DNA of 64,000 bases from CAZDDI01 sp964504195. Its GTDB lineage: Bacteria; Chloroflexota; Anaerolineae; B4-G1; SLSP01. Below are positions 41,884 through 49,134 of the stretch, piece after piece. Under the pieces are notes generated by a model that was not told the origin of the DNA, did not search any database, and saw only the letters and a program-made list of their open reading frames with translations. Where the stretch lies: positions 1-64,000 of the forward strand of contig CAZDDI010000003.1 in assembly GCA_964504195.1 (NCBI GenBank). The letters run 5' to 3'. Position numbers and translations under genes: made by a program. Numbering within the stretch: position 1 is the stretch's first letter; each line of letters opens with the position of its first letter.

Positions 41884-42660
41884 TCAGTCCTGCGTGATAT
41901 TTAGGGGCACGATGCAGGTAGCCGTATTCCCGTAAATATCCACTACCACCAGGCGGAAACGGTAAGGGCCGCCTGGCGGATACAACCCCGCGTCGCTCAC
42001 GTCCCACACCCCCAAAATTCCATTTTCGACAGGGATGTCGTGTTGGATGATGAAATTGGGCGTTTGTGAGTTAGGGAAAATTATTTCAAATTTGTAATAG
42101 GCGAAGGCATTGATAGCTGCCGTGCCACGTATTTCCACGTTTCCCCAAACGGTAGAGCCCGCAGTAGGGCCGATGATTTGTGCGTTGGGAGACGGACAAT
42201 CCGGCTGATAGGCATCCGGGGGCACCGGTGTCGGTTCGGGTGTGAGCGTGGGGGTAGGTTCCGGTGTTGTGGCCTCATCCGGCGGTTCCCCTATAGGCAG
42301 CTCTTCCGTAGCCGTCAACGTGGCTGTGACTTCGAGTGTTGGCGGGAGGGTCCCTGTCGGTGTGGGAATGGGCGTCAGTCCCACATTGGCCGTAGGCGTA
42401 CCGTAGGGCATGTCCGGCAGGTTGGGCGTGACAAACGCGCTCACTGTGAACACGACACCGCCTAACAGCACAAAGAGCGCCGTCATTACCCAGGCGCGAG
42501 ACAGCTGTTGTTGTGTGATTTCTCGTTCCAGTGAAAACTGGGCGGCATTGAGTCGGCGGCGCGCAGCCAACGCCACGCTGGCATATCCAATTGCGCCCAT
42601 CAGGCACACCAGGTAGATTACCAGCGCGTACTGCGCCAACCAGAACAACAAAGCGGTCAT
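41884..42660 (-). CDS. Membrane protein with Thr/Pro linker and extracellular Ig-like domain
   Basis: 258 aa. Two membrane helices (about 5-35 and 57-77), a Thr/Pro/Glu-rich linker (about 90-145, TPEPTPTLTPEPTPVPP) and a C-terminal beta-sandwich domain (ITQD end; IIGPTAGSTVWGNVEIRGTA, YYKFEIIF, GGPYRFRLVVVDIYGNT) typical of bacterial Ig-like domains that follow a lipid or membrane anchor in Chloroflexota. Its ATG overlaps the stop of punA by 4 bp, so it is co-translated with the phosphorylase although a functional link is not obvious. Confidence 0.78.
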   Translation of the reverse strand: MTALLFWLAQYALVIYLVCLMGAIGYASVALAARRRLNAAQFSLEREITQQQLSRAWVMTALFVLLGGVVFTVSAFVTPNLPDMPYGTPTANVGLTPIPTPTGTLPPTLEVTATLTATEELPIGEPPDEATTPEPTPTLTPEPTPVPPDAYQPDCPSPNAQIIGPTAGSTVWGNVEIRGTAAINAFAYYKFEIIFPNSQTPNFIIQHDIPVENGILGVWDVSDAGLYPPGGPYRFRLVVVDIYGNTATCIVPLNITQD

Positions 42661-43496
42661 AGCGCCCGCAAGATCCCCCGGACAATCGTCTCCATGCGCG
42701 GGGTCAAGAGTCCCCCAGCTTCCAAGACTTCCTCGTGGGTAGGTTCGGGCGAACCTTCTTCGCCAGCTAACGTGTTGCTGATGCCCGAAAGCCCCAACAC
42801 GCGCGTTCCGCTGTGCCGGGCGACGGTCACTTCTGGCACGGTAGACATACCCACCGCATCCGCGCCGATGACCCGCAAGAAGCGCACATCGGCAAGTGTC
42901 TCGAAGCTCGGCCCGGCCAGGCAGATGTACACGCCTTCGTGATGTGGTACCCCCGCGTCGAGCGCCAGATTTCGCGCCAGCTCGCGTAGGGCGGGATCGT
43001 AGGCATTGTTCATGCTGGGGAAGCGTGGACCAAAGTGGGCAACGTTAGGCCCGCGCAACGGATTCATCCCCGCCATGCCGATCAAGTTGATGTGATCACG
43101 GATAATCATCACATCACCGGGGCGATAGGTCATATTGAGACCCCCGGCGGCGTTGGTGACGATTAGAATTTCGATGCCCAAGGTCTGCATGACGCGGACG
43201 GGGAAGCCCACCTGCCCCATGCTATAGCCTTCGTAATAGTGTGAGCGTCCCTGCATGAAGATTACGGGCTGCCCTTCCAACTTGCCGATGACCAGCTGGC
43301 CGCTATGCCCTTCGACTGTGGAAACGGGGAAGTTGGGGATTTCAGGGTAGGGGATTTTTACCGGGGCCTCAACGCAATCGGCCAGCGCATTAAGACCGGA
43401 GCCGAGAATCATCCCGCAGCGTGGGCGCAGGCTGGTGTGCTTCTGGATGGCGGCAGCAGCTGCCTGGTAATCCTGTAAGGTGAAGAAACGTTCCAT
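42657..43496 (-). CDS. punA: Purine-nucleoside phosphorylase (trimeric, PNP-I type)
   Basis: 279 aa, normal for the trimeric class. Cytoplasmic enzyme cleaving purine (deoxy)nucleosides with phosphate. Seen: GMILGSGLNALAD (phosphate loop), EGHSGQLVIGKLEG, MQGRSHYYEGYSM, VTNAAGGLN, GDVMIIRDHINLIGM, LAGPSFET and DAVGMSTVPEVTVARHSG with the base-binding Glu/Asn region (SGISNTLAG). The gene symbol follows the usual name for this class; mtnP is less likely because the substrate loop carries VPEV. It is 5 bp downstream of the xerD stop and overlaps the Ig-domain gene by 4 bp. Confidence 0.94.
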   Translation of the reverse strand: MERFFTLQDYQAAAAAIQKHTSLRPRCGMILGSGLNALADCVEAPVKIPYPEIPNFPVSTVEGHSGQLVIGKLEGQPVIFMQGRSHYYEGYSMGQVGFPVRVMQTLGIEILIVTNAAGGLNMTYRPGDVMIIRDHINLIGMAGMNPLRGPNVAHFGPRFPSMNNAYDPALRELARNLALDAGVPHHEGVYICLAGPSFETLADVRFLRVIGADAVGMSTVPEVTVARHSGTRVLGLSGISNTLAGEEGSPEPTHEEVLEAGGLLTPRMETIVRGILRAL

Positions 43497-43501
43497 AGAT
43501 G

Positions 43502-44422
43502 TTAATCCTCCTCTGATGGTGTAAGATTCACAAAAGCGCGTGGATGGGCGTGATCATAAACGTCCCGCTTGCGGCGGCTGGAAACTTCGGTATAGATTTG
43601 GGTGGTGCTGATATTGGCGTGCCCGAGGAATTGCTGTACCTCGCGCAGGTCAGCGCCCCCATTGAGCAGGTGTGTAGCGAAGGTGTGCCGTAATGTGTGC
43701 GGCGTCACGCGGGTGCCCAACCCGGCCTTTTCAGCATAATGGCGTAGAATGAACCATAGTCCTTGCCGGGTTAGTGGGCGTCCTACATGGTTGAGGAATA
43801 GGCAGGTCTCGCTGGCGTCGCGCTGTAAGAAGGGACGGCCCTCGTGTAGATATAGCACTAACGCGGCGCGCACTGGCGGGTGCAGAGGAATTTGACGTTC
43901 TTTGTTGCCCTTGCCCACACACCGCACTGTGTTGCCTTCTAAATCGAGCGCGTCTGTCCGCAGGCCGATCATCTCGCTCACCCGTAACCCGGTAGCATAG
44001 AGCAATTCCAACAATGCCCGATCACGTAGTCCTAGCGGCGTTTCCTGCCCGGCGACGGCTTCCAGTAATTGCTCTACTTCCGTCAGTGAAAGGGGCTGCG
44101 GCAGTCGCCGCCCCACTTTAGGTTGGTGCAGCCAGGTGCTCAGTTCTTCTGTCACCACCCCTTCACCGAACAGGAAAAGCAAAAACGAGCGTGTTGATGC
44201 GATTTTCCGTGCTATCGTTGCATCGCTATAATTCTGCCGGCCTAAATCCGCGCCATACGCTTCTAATATCTCCGGGGATAAGTCTTGCCATTGGTGCATG
44301 CCAACTGCGCTGACGATATCGCGGAATTGTTGCAGGTCAGTAGCATAAGCCTCAAGTGTGTTGGCAGCATAGCCACGCTCCACCTTGATGTAGCGCAGAA
44401 ATTGCTGAAGGTGCGTTTCCAT
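43502..44422 (-). CDS. xerD: Tyrosine recombinase XerD/XerC type
   Basis: 306 aa, normal for the chromosome-dimer resolvase. N-terminal SAM-like core-binding domain (FLRYIKVERGYAANTLEAYA). Catalytic residues complete: Arg147 (ATGLRVSEMIGL), Lys171 (GKGNKERQIPL), His242 and Arg245 (PHTLRHTFATHLLNGG), His268 (LGHANISTT) and nucleophile Tyr277 (QIYTEVS). XerD is preferred over XerC on overall look, but the pair cannot be told apart confidently by eye. Works with FtsK at dif; ftsK is at 36-38 kb. No dif site recognised. No phage or integrative element gene nearby, so it is a housekeeping gene. Confidence 0.9.
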   Translation of the reverse strand: METHLQQFLRYIKVERGYAANTLEAYATDLQQFRDIVSAVGMHQWQDLSPEILEAYGADLGRQNYSDATIARKIASTRSFLLFLFGEGVVTEELSTWLHQPKVGRRLPQPLSLTEVEQLLEAVAGQETPLGLRDRALLELLYATGLRVSEMIGLRTDALDLEGNTVRCVGKGNKERQIPLHPPVRAALVLYLHEGRPFLQRDASETCLFLNHVGRPLTRQGLWFILRHYAEKAGLGTRVTPHTLRHTFATHLLNGGADLREVQQFLGHANISTTQIYTEVSSRRKRDVYDHAHPRAFVNLTPSEED

Positions 44423-44488
44423 AAAGTGCGTTGCAATCCTTTTTCGCTTGTAGTGACAAAACTGTGTGCGTAAAATCTTAAATTAAAA

Positions 44489-44534
44489 CGTGATGCGCGA
44501 GCCGTGGTTAGACCATCATGTTTCATGCATCACG
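44489..44534 (-). terminator. Hairpin downstream of glycosyltransferase gene
   Basis: CGTGATGC (44489-44496) and GCATCACG (44527-44534) pair exactly around a loop with further internal complementarity (TGATGC, CATGATGG words). The word ACGTGATGC recurs in other hairpins. It lies about 50 bp past the stop at 44581 (minus strand). Confidence 0.45.
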
Positions 44535-44580
44535 CCTTTTGATTTGTGAAGATCCGCTTAACAAAATTATAGCACAATCA

Positions 44581-45717
44581 TTACATAATACCACCCATCT
44601 CACCCAGCGCCCACACCTGCTGCGCGATGCGCGCGGCAGCATCTGGGGCGGCCAGTGCGCGCGCGTGGGCAATCAGCTGCGCGCGCTGCTGCGGGTTGGC
44701 GAGCAACTGTTGTGTCGCCACGGCTGCTCTTTCCGGGCTGGGTGCCCATATCCCCGCCCCGTGAGTTTGCATGTATGCCACGTTACCCGTTTCCTGACCG
44801 GGCAATGCTGTATAGAGCACTAATGGTACGCCCATAAGAAATGCTTCTGCTAGTGTGTTTGGGCCAGCTTTAGTGACCAGTACATCAGCGGCGCGCATCC
44901 ATACCTCTATGTTTGGCGCAAAGCCTGGTGTGATGAGTGGGGGGATAATCTGTAGTGCCGCCAGCTGTGTCTGGAGCGCCTGGTTATGCCCCGCTAACGC
45001 AACCAGCTGTGCCTGGGGGCAACGTTGCGCTACGGCAGTGACCACCTCTGCTAGCGGCCCCATGCCGTCGCCTCCGCCCACAAGTAGTATTAGCGGCCGT
45101 TCCTGGCAAAGTCCGAGCTGTGCTCGTGCCTGGGCGGGAGAGAGTGCCCGTGCCGTGCTAAACCGCCGCTGTACGGGCATTCCGGCAACCACAACCCGTT
45201 CTGGCGGCAGACCCCAATGCAACGCGCGCGCGCGGGCGGTTGGCGTGGGGGTGATGTACAGCTCGAAGCCTGGCGCGAACCAGCCAGCGTGAACTGTCGC
45301 CAAATCAAGAGCCACTACGGCTGAGGGGAGTGGGTAATCTAAATGTTTGCGTGCCAATTGGAGCGCACCGTTGGGGAGGGCGTGGAACGATACTAGCACA
45401 TCTGGCGTAGTGTGGCGCAACAGATGGGTCAGTGCGCGTCCTATGTAAGGCCAGGTCAGCGCTGTGAGCGTGGCAACGACTACCGGGTGGTCGGTAAGGC
45501 GATAACCAATGCTCCAAGGGATGCCCCGTAACTTAACCATCGCGGGGTACCACTGCGGTAGGCGGTTAAAGGGCCAGCGCCCTAATGTGCACAGAATATC
45601 ACTGAGCGTAATTTGTGCCTGTGCGCCATAATAGAGTTCCAATTCCTCTTTGACCGCCTGGACTGCGGAGCGATGCCCGCCACCGGTGTCAGAGAAAGTG
45701 AAGAGGAAGCGCTTCAT
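44581..45717 (-). CDS. MGDG-synthase/UgtP-like glycosyltransferase (GT28 fold)
   Basis: 378 aa GT-B enzyme. N-terminal FSDTGGGHRSAVQAVKEEL is the MGDG-synthase type glycine-rich start. DHPVVVATLTALTWPYIGRA follows, and the C-terminal donor half has ILLVGGGDGMGPLAEVV and DVLVTKAGPNTLAEAFLMGV, the UDP-sugar-binding motif of the MurG/UgtP family. It probably glycosylates diacylglycerol or another lipid at the membrane. Overlaps the DUF951 gene by 4 bp at its start and is part of the gmk-rhomboid-DUF951 operon. Confidence 0.87.
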   Translation of the reverse strand: MKRFLFTFSDTGGGHRSAVQAVKEELELYYGAQAQITLSDILCTLGRWPFNRLPQWYPAMVKLRGIPWSIGYRLTDHPVVVATLTALTWPYIGRALTHLLRHTTPDVLVSFHALPNGALQLARKHLDYPLPSAVVALDLATVHAGWFAPGFELYITPTPTARARALHWGLPPERVVVAGMPVQRRFSTARALSPAQARAQLGLCQERPLILLVGGGDGMGPLAEVVTAVAQRCPQAQLVALAGHNQALQTQLAALQIIPPLITPGFAPNIEVWMRAADVLVTKAGPNTLAEAFLMGVPLVLYTALPGQETGNVAYMQTHGAGIWAPSPERAAVATQQLLANPQQRAQLIAHARALAAPDAAARIAQQVWALGEMGGIM

Positions 45718-45938
45718 GGCTCGTTAGGTAACTCGTTTGGATCTGGCCCGCGTTCCACAAAGCGTTTGATGCGGCTTTCGAAGCGGCTGCGCGGCACCAG
45801 TACATAATGCCCGCACTTGAGGCATTCCACGCCGATGTCTGCGCCCACGCGCAGAATGCGCCAGGCATCACCGCCGCAGGGGTGCGGCTTGCGCAACTGG
45901 ATTACATCGCCCAAGCGCAAATTCAATGGTGGGGGCAT
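45714..45938 (-). CDS. DUF951 small protein
   Basis: 74 aa from ATG 45938; a longer frame upstream overlaps the rhomboid gene and is not family-like. Motif pattern of DUF951: RLGDVIQLRKPHPCGGDAWR, VGADIGVECLKCGHYVLVPR. Three to four cysteines (PCGG, CLKC) suggest metal binding. Function is unknown; commonly found in Firmicutes and Chloroflexota. Lies 14 bp after the rhomboid stop and overlaps the glycosyltransferase start. Confidence 0.9.
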   Translation of the reverse strand: MPPPLNLRLGDVIQLRKPHPCGGDAWRILRVGADIGVECLKCGHYVLVPRSRFESRIKRFVERGPDPNELPNEP

Positions 45939-45952
45939 GGGGGGCCTTTCTC

Positions 45953-46699
45953 TTAGCCTCTGCGGATGATAAAAGCCAGGCCCAATAATGCCACCTCCAC
46001 TACGAAGATGAGCATCGTGAGGGCGTAGTGGTGCGGGGATAAGGATTTGCGTTCCATGTGTAATTGGGGATATTCGAGAAGGCGATAGCGGGGGAGTAAT
46101 GCCGCACCGGCACCCAGCCCGGCGAGAAAGCCTCCTAGATGCCCCCACAAGCTGATTCCTGGCAGAAGTCCGATGCCTAAATTGATCAATACAGTCGTGA
46201 GAATATGCCGCAACTGCGAGCGACCATTAAGCAGAATATCCTTGTGTTGCACGAAGTAAGCTGCTAGAGCGCCCATCAGCCCCAAAATTGCTCCGGATGC
46301 ACCAAGCGTGGGTTGATTGAGTGGGGAGAGGAGTGTGACCAGCACGCTTCCGCCTAACAGTGATAGGAAATACACTGCTATGAAGCGTTGCATACCGAAT
46401 AACTTTTCCAACTCACGTCCTAAGATGTGCAGGGCATACATGTTGAAAGCGATGTGTGCCAGGTCGGCGTGAAGGAAGCCAGTGGTGAGCCATTGCCACC
46501 ACATGCCGTAATAGAGCGCGGCGCCTGGAATCAACATACCGTAGAGTTTGAGTGTTGCGGGTAGACCGAAGAAAATAAGGATATTAAGCCCCAGCAAAAT
46601 GTACGTGACCACCGGGCGTGTGGTGGGGAGCTGCAACTCGGTTCTGGGCGGCGGTGGGGTGAAGGGATAGTCAGGGTAGGAATGTGGCTCAATGGTCAT
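45953..46699 (-). CDS. Rhomboid-family intramembrane serine protease
   Basis: 248 aa. Cytoplasmic N-terminal segment (about 28 residues), then six helices. Catalytic Ser135 in GASGAILG and His187 in WGHLGGFLAG; the helix-2 motif is HADLAHIAFNMYAL with His82 and Asn86. All active-site residues are present. Start overlaps the gmk stop by 4 bp. It cleaves membrane-anchored substrates within or near the membrane; substrate unknown. Confidence 0.93.
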   Translation of the reverse strand: MTIEPHSYPDYPFTPPPPRTELQLPTTRPVVTYILLGLNILIFFGLPATLKLYGMLIPGAALYYGMWWQWLTTGFLHADLAHIAFNMYALHILGRELEKLFGMQRFIAVYFLSLLGGSVLVTLLSPLNQPTLGASGAILGLMGALAAYFVQHKDILLNGRSQLRHILTTVLINLGIGLLPGISLWGHLGGFLAGLGAGAALLPRYRLLEYPQLHMERKSLSPHHYALTMLIFVVEVALLGLAFIIRRG

Positions 46700-47337
46700 A
46701 ACTGCACCTGGCGCTGGTGTACGCGCAAATGTTCGGCGGTGATAATCGCCAGCACTTGATCCACAGCCATGTCCAACCCCCCATCCGGGTTGGCGACGAC
46801 GTAATCGAAGTCCGGCAGCTGCTGCATTTCCTCACGCACCATCTCCATGCGCTGTTGCAACTGTGCCTCCGTATCTGTCCGGCGTTGGCGCAAGCGTTGC
46901 TCCAGTTCCGCCTCAGTGCAGGGATACAGGAAGATCAAAATTGCTTGCGGCGCGATCCGGCGCACTGTAGCTGCGCCTTGCACATCCAATCGCATGATGA
47001 CATCCCTGCCGCTTGCCAGGGCTTCGCGTACCTGTTGCTTGGGGATGCCCTTGTATTGGTCGTAAACGAGCGCGTGTTCCAGCAGTTCATTCTCGGTAAT
47101 CATTGACTTGAACTCGGCTTCGGAGAGGAAAAAGTAATCCACTCCATGCACTTCGTTGGGACGCGGAGGCCGCGAGGTTGCTGTGACTACGAAATGAAAC
47201 GGTAGCCCGCGCGCTTTCAGCTGTTGTACCAGGCTGTCTTTACCTACTCCTGACGGGCCGGAAATCACAATCAAAAGCGGGACATCGCCCTGCGTATTCA
47301 GGGCTGCTGTTAGCGCGTTGATTTGCATAGGTTGCAC
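46696..47337 (-). CDS. gmk: Guanylate kinase
   Basis: 213 aa, normal length. Phosphorylates GMP to GDP in the cytoplasm. P-loop ISGPSGVGKDS, GMP-binding TSRPPRPNEVHGVDYFFLSE and lid region RLRQRRTDTEAQLQQRM. First gene of the gmk-rhomboid-DUF951-glycosyltransferase operon. Divergent from the FmdB-like gene. Confidence 0.96.
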   Translation of the reverse strand: MQPMQINALTAALNTQGDVPLLIVISGPSGVGKDSLVQQLKARGLPFHFVVTATSRPPRPNEVHGVDYFFLSEAEFKSMITENELLEHALVYDQYKGIPKQQVREALASGRDVIMRLDVQGAATVRRIAPQAILIFLYPCTEAELEQRLRQRRTDTEAQLQQRMEMVREEMQQLPDFDYVVANPDGGLDMAVDQVLAIITAEHLRVHQRQVQL

Positions 47338-47444
47338 CTCATCTTAGTTACAGGTATAATCAAACCGTGAAACCTGAAGAAAAAGAAAATGGCTTCACGT
47401 TTCATGTAGCCTAACTATACCACATTTACAACAGGAGTGAACAG

Positions 47445-47855
47445 ATGCCGATCTACGAATATCGCTGTAGCAATTGCCGCCGCAAGTTCAGTATGTTCTG
47501 GCGTACTTACGAAGCGGCACAGGCGGGAATGGCTCGTTGTCGTCACTGCGACAGTGCGGATGTAACCCGGTTGGTTTCGCGCGTGCGTGTGGTGCGCTCC
47601 TCGGATAGCTTGGGCGACGATTTCGATCCTAGCGACTTTGGTGATCTGGATGAAAACGACCCTAAAAGCCTGGGGCGTTTTATGCGGCGAATGATGCAAG
47701 AGGCTGGCGATGAGGCCGGAGAACTAGGCTCGGAGTTCGAAGAAGTCGTGGATCGCCTGGAAGCGGGTCAATCGCCGGAAGATATTGAGCAATCCATGCC
47801 CGACTTGCTTGGCAGCGATGCTCCAGGTATGGGTGGAGACTTGGGCGGTTTCTAA
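47445..47855 (+). CDS. FmdB-family zinc-ribbon protein
   Basis: 136 aa. N-terminal FmdB-type zinc ribbon: MPIYEYRCSNCRRKF and CRHCDSADVTRLVSRV (two CxxC pairs). The rest is acidic and low complexity (about 60-130, LDENDPKSLGRFMRRMMQEA). FmdB proteins are putative regulators of formamidase/amidase genes but are mostly of unknown role. ATG follows ACAGGAGTGAACAG. Upstream 107 bp are shared with the divergent gmk and hold a CGTGAAAC..GTTTCACG-type hairpin (about 47366-47407). Confidence 0.85.
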   Translation: MPIYEYRCSNCRRKFSMFWRTYEAAQAGMARCRHCDSADVTRLVSRVRVVRSSDSLGDDFDPSDFGDLDENDPKSLGRFMRRMMQEAGDEAGELGSEFEEVVDRLEAGQSPEDIEQSMPDLLGSDAPGMGGDLGGF

Positions 47856-47885
47856 TACCAGGTCTAGCAACCACGGAGGTTTTCT

Positions 47886-48701
47886 ATGGAAAATCAGACT
47901 TCACTAAGTGGCCGTTGGGCACTTATCTTGGGTGCATCGAGTGGGTTTGGCGCGGCGGCGGCAGTGGCCCTGGCGCGTGCCGGGATGCACATTTGCGGCG
48001 TTCATCTCGATCCGCGTCAGACGGTGGCGCGTGCCCAAGAGGTCGTCGCCACGATTGAGGCGACTGGGCAGCGTGCCTTGTTCTTTAACGTCAATGCTGC
48101 TGATGAACGTCGTCGGGCACGGGTCATCGCGCAGTTGCAAAGCGAGCTCGCTACTGCCGCGCCACCCTACCTGCACTTGCTCGTACATTCGTTAGCCTTC
48201 GGCAGTTTGCGCCCCTACATCGTCCCCCCCGGCGAGGTGGCTATTGACGGCGCGCAATTGGAGATGACATTGCGGGTAATGGCGCATAGTCTGCTCTATT
48301 GGGTGCAGGACTTGGTACAGGTCGATTTGTTGCGTGAGGGGAGTCGGGTCTACGCGCTGAGCAGCCTGGGCTCGCAGCGGGCCAGCGCCTATTATGGCGC
48401 GGTCTCGGCAGCTAAAGCGGCCTTGGAAAGCCATGCCCGCCAGCTAGCACTGGAGCTCGCGCCACGCGGGATTGCCGTCAACTGCCTCTTGCCGGGTGTG
48501 ACCGATACCCCAGCTTTGCGCGCCATTCCCGGTCACGAGCGGATCCTGGCAGAAGTCGGGGCGCGTCATCCACGCGGACGGCTCACCACCCCCGAAGATG
48601 TAGCACAGCTACTGGTTGCCCTTGCCGCTCCGCGCATTACCTGGCTCTCCGGTGTAGTCATTCCCATTGATGGAGGGGAATCTATCATCGGCATCGGGTG
48701 A
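47886..48701 (+). CDS. SDR-family oxidoreductase (enoyl-ACP reductase-like)
   Basis: 271 aa classical SDR. GRWALILGASSGFGAAAAVA (nucleotide motif TGxxxGxG variant), a catalytic region AYYGAVSAAKAALESHARQL (Tyr-x6-Lys spacing, FabI/FabL-like), and PRGIAVNCLLPGVTDTPALR. C terminus GVVIPIDGGESIIG. The Y-x6-K pattern and length suggest an enoyl- or ketoacyl-ACP reductase; which one is uncertain. Follows fmdB by 30 bp with an SD GGAGG. Confidence 0.82.
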   Translation: MENQTSLSGRWALILGASSGFGAAAAVALARAGMHICGVHLDPRQTVARAQEVVATIEATGQRALFFNVNAADERRRARVIAQLQSELATAAPPYLHLLVHSLAFGSLRPYIVPPGEVAIDGAQLEMTLRVMAHSLLYWVQDLVQVDLLREGSRVYALSSLGSQRASAYYGAVSAAKAALESHARQLALELAPRGIAVNCLLPGVTDTPALRAIPGHERILAEVGARHPRGRLTTPEDVAQLLVALAAPRITWLSGVVIPIDGGESIIGIG

Positions 48702-48876
48702 TCAGCAGATGCAACGTGATACGTGAAGAAGTAATTATATTTTACTTGTCTACCGTACATTTTCCAAGTGCATACAGTTTTAGCTACGAATTTTACGAAT
48801 TTCTTATTGTTTTCGTGTTAATTCGAGTGAATTCGTGGCAAAAATCTACAAGTGTACGGTAGCAAATATTTTACAT

Positions 48877-49009
48877 CAATGTCATTAAGTTTAGGGCATA
48901 GACCTGATAGGTTTCAAGGCCCTGAGTTTATAACAGGTCGTTATTCACCGGTAAGATACTACCCAACCTAATTTGTGTGGAACCTGCCGGTCTTAACTTA
49001 GTGGCATTG
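48877..49009. repeat. 133-bp imperfect long hairpin (MITE-like)
   Basis: Outer arms pair at 13/15 and inner arms (GACCTGATAGGTT / AACCTGCCGGTC) at most positions, with 60-70 nt between. No ORF inside. Looks like a non-autonomous mobile element or a structured RNA upstream of rpsA. Confidence 0.5.
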
Positions 49010-49028
49010 TATTTTACATTATTGAGGT

Positions 49029-49056
49029 TTGACATTATGCCCTGCTATGATACAAT
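49029..49056 (+). promoter_or_regulatory. Sigma-A promoter of rpsA
   Basis: TTGACA (49029-49034), 16-bp spacer, TACAAT (49051-49056). Predicted start near 49063 gives a 72-nt leader. Confidence 0.75.
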
Positions 49057-49134
49057 ACACTGAAATTTATACAAATCACTGATACTGTAAAAGTACTTGG
49101 ATTTTTGCAATATCTGGTGAAACAGGAGTTGGCA

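Larger units (their letters stand above)
48702..49134. other. 433-bp intergenic region with nested inverted repeats and the rpsA promoter
   Basis: AT-rich, no gene. Two palindromic units: CTACCGTACA (48750-48759) against TGTACGGTAG (48853-48862); and CAATGTCATTAAGTT (48877-48891) against 48995-49009 (13/15), with inner GACCTGATAGGTT against AACCTGCCGGTC. The promoter at 49029-49056 lies in its last part. Confidence 0.7.

Noticed and set aside
43502..44422. Integrase of a mobile element
   Set aside because: The XerD-like gene sits in a run of housekeeping genes with no attachment repeats, phage or plasmid genes.
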